Below, one piece after another: positions 1 through 6,323 of a DNA stretch of 11,817 bases. Source of the stretch: an uncultured Ruminococcus sp. (GTDB lineage: Bacteria > Bacillota > Clostridia > Oscillospirales > Ruminococcaceae); the NCBI GenBank assembly GCA_947174085.1, contig CAMWHN010000035.1, forward strand, positions 1 to 11,817, read 5' to 3'. A program made the translations under genes and the position numbers. Numbering within the stretch: position 1 is the stretch's first letter; each line of letters begins with the position of its first letter. The notes below the pieces were generated by a model, which saw only the letters and a program-made list of their open reading frames with translations, was not told the origin of the DNA and did no database searches.

Positions 1-87
1 TTGTTGTGGTTGTTGTTGCAGGCTTTGTTGTTGTAGTTGTAGTAGATTCTGTTGTCGTAGTCGTTGTAGTAGCCTCTGTTGTTGTCA
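1..87 (-). repeat. Low-complexity Thr-codon repeat (linker of GH9 gene)
   Basis: On the plus strand this reads as imperfect GTT/GTA/GTC triplets; on the coding strand it is runs of ACA/ACT/ACC threonine codons broken by Glu, Ser, Ala, Pro and Lys (residues about 661-689). It encodes a flexible, probably glycosylated inter-module linker typical of ruminococcal cellulases. Such tracts can change length by slippage. The Val-rich plus-strand reading is an artefact. Confidence 0.85.
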
Positions 88-2068
88 TATCTGTGGGTAC
101 TTTGTACTCAAATCTAATTGATTCAACGTTAAGTGTTACGGAATCACACCACCATAAACCAAACATCATATCACTACTGTTGATAATAGAAGTGCTTATG
201 TCAGATGTATCAAATTCAAGAGTACCGTTTGTACCAATGTAAGTATTATTATCAATCTGATGCCAACCATCATTTGTAGAGAAACCAACTGCACTTACTA
301 CTGTACCTATGTTATTTGAAGAATTAAGATTTACGATAATCTTCTGGAGCTGTGCATTTTCAGGAACATAATCCCCTATTGTGAGATGAATCTGATTATT
401 ATCTTTACAATTGAGTGAACTGTTGAGAGTCACTGTAGACTTGTCATCTTCCATATCAACAGAAACATTAGGAGTTGTTGTAGTTGTAGGTTCAACGGGT
501 TCAACAGCTGGAACTGTTGAAACAACAGGTCTGGAAGGTGTAGCAGTATTTTCAATTTCGCCAAAATCAAATCCATACTTAAATTCTATGGCATTGTCTA
601 TTATGCTGTTAGCTGTGGAAGCATCGCCACCAAAATGTGAATACAATCCGGTTATTGCAAGTGTGAAACAAGCATTATAATCAAGTGCAGGTTCTGTATA
701 TTGATATCTGTTGGCATTGTCTTCATAATCACCGCTTGCAGTTGTAGGGCCACCAATTAATGCACCATAAAGAGTATGTGAACATTCCGTATTTGCAGCA
801 GGGTCACCCACTCCCGGATTCGCTGCACGGTGATGGATTCTTGTTGGATTCTTATCGCCATAACCAATCAGAAAACTATAACCAGTAGGATTATCGCCAA
901 GAATATAATCCATCTGCTTTTTAGCATAATTCAGATACTCAGCATTTCCCTGACCTTCTGCATAAGTAATAGCATATTTCTGCCATGCACAGTTATAACG
1001 TGAAGTTCCCCAGCCTGAAATTGGGTAATATGCCTGATTTTTGTCACTCACAAGGTTATCCATCTCGAATTTCAGTTCGTTTGCATATGCAGAATCCCCA
1101 GTAAGCTTATACATCAATGAAGAATAGCCACCCCATACTTTATCCCAGCAGTAAACCCAGCAGTCTGTTTCCGAACCATAATGTCCCCTGCCGTCTGGTT
1201 TAAGACTAGGAAGTGTATATGTATCACTGTCAGCAACATAAAGCCAAGCTTCTGCCCAAGCCTTTTCGTCTGCCGAACCGGTTGTATTGTACATATCATA
1301 CATGCCAGCAGTTTCATTGCCGTTATAAGTTGCACCAAATTTATACAGTGCATCTGCGTATTTCAGACATTCTTCGGAATATTCATTATCAATTCCCTGA
1401 AAGGCTGCTGAAGTCGATGCAAGTGCAGATGCCATTTCAAATGCAACTGATGAATTGTTATTAGATTTTGTAGCCCAGTAAGTTTTTCTGTTGTAATTCT
1501 GAGATTCAGGAGATGACCAATAGTTATGGTCACTGCTATCACTCACATTATAGCAGAATGCAAAAACGTCTCCACTGTCTGTGAGATATGTGGTCTTCAT
1601 AAAATAATCGCAGGTATTTCTTAAAATATCAAGCAAATGTGCTTCTGTATTTGTTTCCTTGAAAACTTCCGGATAATCGAAATATGCCCAGCCAAGTGAA
1701 GTAGCATTGAATCCCATTGTAAGATTGAATTTTATATGGTCACCAGCATCATGATAACCGCCGGAAACATCTACTGTTGATGAACCCGTTGCTTTTCTGA
1801 TAAGTTCCTTTTCAGAATTTCCAAGACCTACGGCATTATCAAGCGAGGCACTCGCATCATATGTATGACAGTTACCACGCCAGTTAAGAGAACCACTGTC
1901 AACATCACAGCCACATTCATTAGCGTCATAAAAATACAATGACAATGCAAGAGCTTCTCCATAATTGACATCATCATTTTGAATTTCAGCAGCATATGCT
2001 GATGTTGCCAATGATGATGATAATAATAATACGCTTGTAAGAGCTGATAAAACTCTTTTAAATTTCAT
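1..2068 (-). CDS. Secreted GH9 endoglucanase (cellulase), 3' end beyond window
   Basis: Secreted glycoside hydrolase family 9 enzyme, expected to cleave beta-1,4-glucans such as cellulose; 689 codons are visible. Residues 1-26 form a signal peptide (KR, hydrophobic core, cleavage after AYA). The GH9 catalytic domain spans about 30-500. DAGDH (107-111) carries the catalytic base aspartates. The first GH9 active-site signature ends in HHR (412-414). The second fits YED(448-450)...Y455...E459, with E459 the likely proton donor. It starts the catalytic domain directly, without an N-terminal Ig-like module. A short Pro/Thr linker (about 505-535) leads to a beta-rich module (about 535-655) with Trp residues, probably carbohydrate-binding and perhaps like ruminococcal CBM79 (tentative). 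From 661 onward is a Thr-rich linker, so at least one further module, likely a dockerin, should lie beyond position 1. Start ATG at 2066-2068 has GGAGG 7 nt upstream. Family call is certain; the accessory module is not. Confidence 0.95.
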   Translation of the reverse strand, partial: MKFKRVLSALTSVLLLSSSLATSAYAAEIQNDDVNYGEALALSLYFYDANECGCDVDSGSLNWRGNCHTYDASASLDNAVGLGNSEKELIRKATGSSTVDVSGGYHDAGDHIKFNLTMGFNATSLGWAYFDYPEVFKETNTEAHLLDILRNTCDYFMKTTYLTDSGDVFAFCYNVSDSSDHNYWSSPESQNYNRKTYWATKSNNNSSVAFEMASALASTSAAFQGIDNEYSEECLKYADALYKFGATYNGNETAGMYDMYNTTGSADEKAWAEAWLYVADSDTYTLPSLKPDGRGHYGSETDCWVYCWDKVWGGYSSLMYKLTGDSAYANELKFEMDNLVSDKNQAYYPISGWGTSRYNCAWQKYAITYAEGQGNAEYLNYAKKQMDYILGDNPTGYSFLIGYGDKNPTRIHHRAANPGVGDPAANTECSHTLYGALIGGPTTASGDYEDNANRYQYTEPALDYNACFTLAITGLYSHFGGDASTANSIIDNAIEFKYGFDFGEIENTATPSRPVVSTVPAVEPVEPTTTTTPNVSVDMEDDKSTVTLNSSLNCKDNNQIHLTIGDYVPENAQLQKIIVNLNSSNNIGTVVSAVGFSTNDGWHQIDNNTYIGTNGTLEFDTSDISTSIINSSDMMFGLWWCDSVTLNVESIRFEYKVPTDMTTTEATTTTTTTESTTTTTTKPATTTTT

Positions 2069-2102
2069 ATAAATTCCTCCAAATTTATAACAATTTATTT
2101 GT

Positions 2103-2133
2103 AAATATTGACCTTAATTTTTTGTCAATATTT
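2103..2133. promoter_or_regulatory. Perfect 10-bp inverted repeat in GH9 leader
   Basis: Arms AAATATTGAC (2103-2112) and GTCAATATTT (2124-2133) are exact reverse complements separated by 11 nt. It begins about 5 nt downstream of the predicted GH9 start of transcription and ends 23 nt before the GGAGG. It could be a roadblock operator or a 5' mRNA stem-loop that stabilises the transcript. It has no adjacent long T-run on the minus strand, so it is not an obvious attenuator. Confidence 0.5.
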
Positions 2134-2144
2134 GCTATACTTCT

Positions 2145-2173
2145 AGTATATATCTACAAATAAAAAAAGTCAA
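2145..2173 (-). promoter_or_regulatory. Sigma-A-type promoter of the GH9 gene
   Basis: Reading the minus strand: -35 TTGACT (2168-2173), a 17-bp spacer, and -10 TATACT (2145-2150). The predicted transcript starts near 2138 and has a leader of about 70 nt before the ATG. Spacing is ideal and both hexamers match consensus at five of six positions. Confidence 0.75.
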
Positions 2174-2181
2174 CCCTTTTG

Positions 2182-2194
2182 TGTAAAGTTTACA
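2182..2194. promoter_or_regulatory. Palindrome upstream of GH9 -35, candidate operator
   Basis: TGTAAAGTTTACA is a perfect 13-bp palindrome around one central base, centred 15 bp upstream of the GH9 -35 hexamer. Position and symmetry suit a dimeric regulator. It is not the standard catabolite-repression cre pattern, so the regulator is unknown. Confidence 0.4.
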
Positions 2195-2254
2195 TTTTTT
2201 TAACATTTTTATTAATAAACGTTTGAGATAATACATTTTGTACTGTTTTCTATA

Positions 2255-2272
2255 ATATTATTTTCATGATAA
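2255..2272 (-). promoter_or_regulatory. 18-bp element shared with the dockerin gene promoter (copy 1)
   Basis: The minus strand reads TTATCATGAAAATAATAT. The same sequence with one mismatch occurs at 10668-10685, in the same orientation relative to the other secreted-enzyme gene. This copy sits about 82 bp upstream of the GH9 -35 and 41 bp upstream of the luxE -35. The core TCATGA is palindromic. Function is inferred only from conservation and position. Confidence 0.4.
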
Positions 2273-2313
2273 TACAAAGTGGTTACAAATACAGGAACAA
2301 AACAGAAAAATTC

Positions 2314-2342
2314 TGGACATTTTAAAATTTTTCTGCTATAAT
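2314..2342 (+). promoter_or_regulatory. Sigma-A-type promoter of the luxEC operon
   Basis: -35 TGGACA (2314-2319), 17-bp spacer, and a perfect -10 TATAAT (2337-2342). Predicted transcription start is near 2349, leaving a leader of about 20 nt that is almost entirely the ribosome binding site, so post-initiation leader control is unlikely. Confidence 0.8.
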
Positions 2343-2369
2343 AAACGTAATCAGAAAGGAGAGAATGTG

Positions 2370-3491
2370 ATGAAAGCACGAGTCAGATTGTTCAGAAATC
2401 GGCAGCCTTTTAATATCCAAGCAACAAATGAGCTGTTTCTGGAAGCTGTTCGAGAAAATGTATCTTATCATTATGCACATTGTAAACTTTACCGAAACAT
2501 ATTGAGAAAACTGCATTTCTCTCCTGAACAGCTCAGAGATATTCAGGATTTAGCAAAACTGCCTTTTCTGCCGACCGTTTTGTTCAAGAAGTACAGATTT
2601 TTTTCAATGCCAGAATGGTGTATTCCGATTAAAGCCACTTCTTCCGGAACAAAAGGACAATTCAGCCACATCGGGTTGGACTGGGGAAGTCTCCTGTGCG
2701 GTTTACATATGGTCGTGCGGATAGCAAAATGGAGAAATTTGCTCTCATTTTGCCCGACCAATTATGTTATTCTGGGTTATCAGCCACATAAGAGCAACCA
2801 GATGGCAGTCATGAAAACTGCTTATGGAGCAACTCTGTTTGCTCCAGCCCTGCACAGATGCTATGCATTACAGTACCGTGACGGCAGTTATGTGCCTGAT
2901 TTAGAATCTGTGGTGAAACATCTGGAGCAGTTCGGCAAAAAGAAATTTCCCATCAGATTTATGGGATTTCCGTCCTATACCTATTTTCTGCTGAAACTGA
3001 TGGACGAAAGAAATATCTGCATTCCACTGCCAAAGCATTCCAAAATCATGCTTGCTGGTGGCTGGAAACAGTTCTATACGGAACAAGTAGACAAACAGAC
3101 ACTTTACGACTTAATCAAGCGGATTCTGAATGTAGACGAGGAGAATGTGATTGAATTTTTTGGTGCTGTAGAGCATCCGATTATGTATTGTGACTGTCCG
3201 AAGCATCATTTTCATGTACCGGTGTACAGCAGAGTCATCGTTCGAGATGTGCATACATTAGAACCTGTTCCGAACGGTACAATTGGTCTTGTCAATTTAT
3301 TGACACCCATGATAGAAGCAGTACCAATCACTAGTATCATGACAGATGATTTAGGAGTTCTGCATGACGGAAGAAAATGTGGCTGTGGTCTGGAATCACC
3401 ATATCTGGAAATTATTGGAAGAGTCGGTCTAAAGGACATTAGAACCTGTGCAGCAGGTGCGACTGAACTTCTTGAGGAGAGAGCTGTATGA
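2370..3491 (+). CDS. luxE: LuxE-family acyl-protein synthetase (fatty acid activating)
   Basis: Member of the LuxE acyl-protein synthetase family (long-chain fatty acid-protein ligase). In the known system it activates a fatty acid with ATP to acyl-AMP, holds the acyl group on a cysteine near the C terminus and passes it to the LuxC reductase. Seen here (373 residues from ATG 2370): an adenylate-forming TSSGTKG loop at 90-96, FFGAVEH (263-269) in the later nucleotide-binding region, MTDDLG (324-329), and DIRTCA with Cys360 thirteen residues from the end, where the acyl-accepting Cys of LuxE is expected. Length matches the family (about 370-380). ATG 2370 is chosen over GTG 2367 because AAGGAG (2356-2361) is 8 nt upstream. 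The stop overlaps the luxC start by 4 nt (ATGA). No luciferase (luxAB) or acyltransferase (luxD) lies nearby, so the aldehyde serves some other use. Confidence 0.88.
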   Translation: MKARVRLFRNRQPFNIQATNELFLEAVRENVSYHYAHCKLYRNILRKLHFSPEQLRDIQDLAKLPFLPTVLFKKYRFFSMPEWCIPIKATSSGTKGQFSHIGLDWGSLLCGLHMVVRIAKWRNLLSFCPTNYVILGYQPHKSNQMAVMKTAYGATLFAPALHRCYALQYRDGSYVPDLESVVKHLEQFGKKKFPIRFMGFPSYTYFLLKLMDERNICIPLPKHSKIMLAGGWKQFYTEQVDKQTLYDLIKRILNVDEENVIEFFGAVEHPIMYCDCPKHHFHVPVYSRVIVRDVHTLEPVPNGTIGLVNLLTPMIEAVPITSIMTDDLGVLHDGRKCGCGLESPYLEIIGRVGLKDIRTCAAGATELLEERAV

Positions 3492-4777
3492 TTCTAGCAA
3501 ATGGAAATGTATATCATTCTTCAGAGCAAAGTCGTATTCTGACATCTCTGGAGGAAAAGCTTAATCAAACTCTGGCTATGCAGACACTTCGACCGGAAAT
3601 TGTTATTAATGCTCTTGACCGAATGAGCCGGAAAATAGATGAGGGTATGTTCAACACTTTGCTGATAGATGATTTTCTCAGAGCATCTGTTTCTTTTGCA
3701 TCTCGAATGCTCCGACGTGATATGCTAGAGCATAAGGTCAGAACAGAACTAGGAGAGCAGTTCTTTATCCCTCGTCAGTCAGTATCGCCAGATGGTTTTG
3801 ACTGTATCACAATTCGTCCGGAGCCATTGGGTACTATCATGCATATTGCGGCAGGCAATATGGATTTACTGCCTGCCTATAGTGTGATTGAGGGACTGCT
3901 GACAGGCAATATCAATCTTTTAAAACTGCCACAGGCAGACCAAGGGCTAACTATTACATTTTTTCGGGAACTAATTTTCATTGAGCCGTTGCTCCGAGAT
4001 TATATCTATGTGTTTGATACACCGTCCTCGGATATTGAGGGCATGTGTCAAATGGCATCATGCTGTGACGGTATTGCACTATGGGGCGGAGAGGTGGCTG
4101 TTAAGGCAATCCGTCAGCTTGCTCCTCCCGGTTGCAAGTTGATTGAATGGGGACATCGTTTGAGCTTTGCTTATATTTCAGGTTATACCGATAAGGAAAA
4201 AGAACTGACAGCACTTGCTGAACATATTTTTACAACGAAACAGCTATTATGTAGCTCATGTCAGGTGATTTATCTGGACACAGACCGAATGGAAGATATC
4301 AGTATATTCTGTACAGAATTTCTGCCCTATCTGGAGAAAGCAGCACAGAAATATCCTGTTACAGAAATTGGTGCTGTTGCCGAAATGACACTTCGCCGTT
4401 ATGCCGACAGGCTGGAGTATCTGCTAGATGACAATGCGGACTCGAATATGCTTATATACCATGGAAAAGAATGCAGTCTGACAGCATGTACTGACAGCGA
4501 ACTGGAATTATCCTATATGTATGGCAACTGCCTTGTAAAGCGACTGCCAGAGTGTGAAATGCTTCATGTACTTCGAAAAAGTAAGGGCTACTTGCAAACA
4601 GCCGGTCTTATCTGTACACCAAAGCGGAGAGAACATCTGACTAATCTATTGATTCGTAGTGGAATTAACCGTGTTCTTCCACCCGGAAAAATGTCGGAAG
4701 CGTTTCCGGGTGAGGCACATGACGGAGAATATCCACTCAGACGCTATACCAGAATTGTCAATATTCTGGATTCTTGA
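3488..4777 (+). CDS. luxC: LuxC-family acyl reductase (fatty aldehyde forming)
   Basis: Member of the LuxC acyl-CoA/acyl-protein reductase family: NADPH-dependent reduction of an enzyme-bound acyl group to a fatty aldehyde, with LuxE as acyl supplier. The 429 residues show the aldehyde-dehydrogenase-like cofactor region (PLGTIMHIAAGNM, 113-125), WGG at 199-201, EWGHRLSFAYI (220-230), and the nucleophile motif QLLCSSCQ (252-259) with Cys255 as the probable acyl-thioester residue. A second cysteine, Cys258, stands where I expect a proline from memory of the family. Length is slightly below Vibrio LuxC (about 480), mostly from a short N terminus. ATG 3488 overlaps the luxE TGA, implying coupled translation and a 1:1 complex. 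An AT-rich hairpin follows the stop. Physiological product (fatty alcohol, ether lipid, amine or other) cannot be told. Confidence 0.88.
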   Translation: MILANGNVYHSSEQSRILTSLEEKLNQTLAMQTLRPEIVINALDRMSRKIDEGMFNTLLIDDFLRASVSFASRMLRRDMLEHKVRTELGEQFFIPRQSVSPDGFDCITIRPEPLGTIMHIAAGNMDLLPAYSVIEGLLTGNINLLKLPQADQGLTITFFRELIFIEPLLRDYIYVFDTPSSDIEGMCQMASCCDGIALWGGEVAVKAIRQLAPPGCKLIEWGHRLSFAYISGYTDKEKELTALAEHIFTTKQLLCSSCQVIYLDTDRMEDISIFCTEFLPYLEKAAQKYPVTEIGAVAEMTLRRYADRLEYLLDDNADSNMLIYHGKECSLTACTDSELELSYMYGNCLVKRLPECEMLHVLRKSKGYLQTAGLICTPKRREHLTNLLIRSGINRVLPPGKMSEAFPGEAHDGEYPLRRYTRIVNILDS

Positions 4778-4778
4778 G

Positions 4779-4804
4779 TATCAAACCTAGATTTTTGATA
4801 TTTT
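4779..4804 (+). terminator. Weak terminator after luxC
   Basis: TATCAAA (4779-4785) pairs with TTTGATA (4794-4800) across an 8-nt loop and is followed by TTTT. It lies 1 nt past the luxC stop. The stem is AT-rich, so termination may be partial. Confidence 0.45.
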
Positions 4805-4901
4805 AACTCAGGGCAACAGCATTTACTTTTCTTCAAAATATTCATTTTAAAATCTGATTTTAGAATTTATTTTGAATGTTTTTCACAAAATGCTAAACTA
4901 T

Positions 4902-5036
4902 TTACAGAAAAATTTTTTTGTATTTGTTAAACATATTTTCAAGAGTTACTGCGAGACTTTTGTTATGCAGTTTTCTTTGCTCGCTGGCATCTGCAACTTT
5001 GATACGTCTGTTTAATTTCGCAGGAAATCTAGTAAA
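4902..5036 (-). pseudogene. Possible 3' remnant of a gene, no start codon
   Basis: On the minus strand an open stretch of 44 codons runs from a TAA at 5037-5039 to a TAA at 4902-4904. It has no ATG start near its 5' end. The predicted peptide is hydrophilic and of protein-like composition (FPAKLNRRIKVADASEQRKL... then LENMFNKY near the end), unlike the low-complexity AT-rich frames around it. It lies just past the phage lysis block on the same strand, so it may be the tail of a deleted phage gene. No family recognised. Confidence 0.25.
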
Positions 5037-5047
5037 TTACTGACGAA

Positions 5048-5084
5048 TAAAAATAATTGGCAGAGTGTTAATGCTCTGCCAATT
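5048..5084 (-). terminator. Intrinsic terminator of the phage lysis block
   Basis: An 11-bp perfect stem, AATTGGCAGAG (5055-5065) with CTCTGCCAATT (5074-5084) and an 8-nt loop, is followed on the minus strand by a T-rich tail (ATTATTTTTATT). It lies 4 nt past the endolysin stop. The other side is less T-rich, so termination of luxEC read-through is possible but weaker. Confidence 0.8.
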
Positions 5085-5088
5085 TCTA

Positions 5089-5838
5089 TTATTCTTCTAT
5101 TAGTGTTCCAGAGTAAATCTTGTTATCCATACTGATTTTAATTTGTTTTTTTTCTTTAGTTTCTGACTCAAATGTTTCAGTTGCCTGATACAGTATTTTA
5201 TTAATTTCCGTCTGGATAGCATCATAATCATATCCCGCATTAGTAAGTTTTTCTTTTCGTTCAGCACCATTGCTCCATTTGCCTTTGATAACTTCTTGTG
5301 CAATTTCGGAAATACTTTTATTTATTGTTTCGGGTCTGGTTGCAAATATGTCATAATATTTCTGTCCAAGTAATGCACGTCTTGCCTTTGCTTTTTCTGA
5401 AGTATCCGCAGGGCTTTCATATTGACACATCACACAATAAGAGGCTGTTTTTACACTAGTTGTAGTTTTCAGTGTTTTTAATACACTTGAATAACTTTCT
5501 TGTAGTTCTTTCAGCAAGAAATTCAATTGCATGTCCAAATCACCGATAGACTTTTTACAAGCTTTTGCATAAGACAGTAATTCTTGTTTTCTTGCCCAGT
5601 ACGTCCACTGTGCTAAGCCATAGCCTGCACAATCTTTCACGAAATTGGCATATGTGCCGTTATCAACAGCTTTTGTATAGCTTTCGTCAGTATAGCCTAA
5701 ACTTTTTTCATAACTGTTCTGCAAGTTTTTTGGATTCAAAGCAGATTCTGCATCAAGATTTCCCATCAGTCCTGCTACACCTGCCTTTGTCATACCAACA
5801 GAAATCAGCTTGTCCCAGATTTTTTCTATCTGAATCAT
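5089..5838 (-). CDS. Phage endolysin: phage-tail-lysozyme domain plus Cpl-7-type wall-binding domain
   Basis: Peptidoglycan hydrolase of 249 residues. Residues 1-165 resemble the phage tail lysozyme family (lysozyme-like fold): an early GLMGNLDAESALNP segment with Glu31 as probable catalytic acid, and the GYGLAQWT motif (72-79) followed by RKQELL. Residues about 175-216 (SISEIAQEVIKGKW...NGAERKEKL...AGYDYDAIQ) match the Cpl-7 cell-wall-binding repeat (CW_7), present once. The last 33 residues are Lys/Glu-rich then beta-like and unassigned. There is no signal peptide, consistent with release through the holin encoded 58 nt upstream. Start ATG 5836-5838 has AGGAG 11 nt upstream. Bond specificity (muramidase versus other) is not certain from sequence. 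Confidence 0.85.
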   Translation of the reverse strand: MIQIEKIWDKLISVGMTKAGVAGLMGNLDAESALNPKNLQNSYEKSLGYTDESYTKAVDNGTYANFVKDCAGYGLAQWTYWARKQELLSYAKACKKSIGDLDMQLNFLLKELQESYSSVLKTLKTTTSVKTASYCVMCQYESPADTSEKAKARRALLGQKYYDIFATRPETINKSISEIAQEVIKGKWSNGAERKEKLTNAGYDYDAIQTEINKILYQATETFESETKEKKQIKISMDNKIYSGTLIEE

Positions 5839-5896
5839 TTATATTTTTTCTCCTTTATTATTATAATTTGTAATTACAATATTTAAAAATTTATTG

Positions 5897-6298
5897 CTAG
5901 TCGTCCTGATTTTTCAGTTGTTCAAGTGCTTTTTTCAGCTTTTTCGGCAGTGGCATTCCCAATTTGCCGGCATTTTCCAGAATACTCAATCCCTCGTTAG
6001 CAAGATAAAATCCGATGACTGCCGACCGACACACAGAATTATCACCACTGAATACCTGTGCATCTAAGATATGCCCAACTGATACAACAGCAAGCATGAG
6101 TCCTTTCCGTGCAATGCCGACAAAGCCAACTTTACTTGATAGTGTCCTGCTGACTTTCGCTGTCAGCAGTCCTGTGCTATAATCCAGAATCATAAATGCA
6201 ATCAATGCTAATAATAGTCCGTCCAGACTGCCCAAGAGAAACCCGGCAATACCACACAGAATCGAGCATATCCATCTGATAAAATCAGCAGGATTCAT
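5897..6298 (-). CDS. Phage holin (Phage_holin_4 / TcdE-like family)
   Basis: Small membrane protein of 133 residues that would form lesions in the cytoplasmic membrane and let the endolysin reach the wall. Hydrophobic stretches at about 5-22, 26-46 and 64-79, the family-typical DYSTGLLTA (39-47), ANEGLSILEN (100-109) and a charged C-terminal tail (KKLKKALEQLKNQDD) support the call. The ATG at 6296-6298 is chosen because a perfect AGGAGG (6306-6311) lies 7 nt upstream; an in-frame upstream ATG at 6343 would overlap the preceding gene and has no such site. It lies 25 nt after the tail-protein stop, in one apparent transcription unit with tail protein and endolysin. Confidence 0.85.
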   Translation of the reverse strand: MNPADFIRWICSILCGIAGFLLGSLDGLLLALIAFMILDYSTGLLTAKVSRTLSSKVGFVGIARKGLMLAVVSVGHILDAQVFSGDNSVCRSAVIGFYLANEGLSILENAGKLGMPLPKKLKKALEQLKNQDD

Positions 6299-6305
6299 AT
6301 TTTTT

Positions 6306-6311
6306 CCTCCT
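6306..6311 (-). promoter_or_regulatory. Ribosome binding site fixing the holin start
   Basis: AGGAGG on the minus strand, 7 nt before ATG 6296-6298. It decides for the 133-residue form over a 148-residue form starting at 6343. Confidence 0.8.
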
Positions 6312-6323
6312 CTTGTCATTCTG

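Larger units (their letters stand above)
4778..5088. other. Intergenic region between luxC and endolysin gene (convergent)
   Basis: About 310 nt between the converging luxC and endolysin genes. It holds the weak luxC terminator (4779-4804), a very AT-rich stretch (about 4811-4930), a possible minus-strand gene remnant (4902-5036) and the strong minus-strand terminator (5048-5084). No tRNA, attachment site or insertion sequence end was recognised. Confidence 0.6.

Noticed and set aside
1..80. CRISPR-like or tandem repeat array
   Set aside because: The triplet repetition is threonine codons in a linker; there are no spacer/repeat units of CRISPR length.
6..680. Plus-strand Val-rich and mixed ORFs over the GH9 gene
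   Set aside because: They are shadows of the minus-strand GH9 frame, whose signature motifs and linker are unambiguous.
2223..2256. Plus-strand TTGAGA with TATAAT as a second luxE promoter
   Set aside because: The spacer is 22 bp, too long for sigma-A; the 2314-2342 promoter is far better.
2246..2277. Minus-strand TTGTAT and TATAGA as a second upstream GH9 promoter
   Set aside because: The 17-bp spacing fits but both hexamers are weak, and it overlaps the shared 18-bp element; the TTGACT/TATACT pair is much stronger.
3850..3877. Perfect 8-bp inverted repeat (GGCAGGCA/TGCCTGCC) inside luxC
   Set aside because: It lies in a conserved coding part (AAGNMDLLPA) far from any gene end, so it is most simply a coding coincidence.
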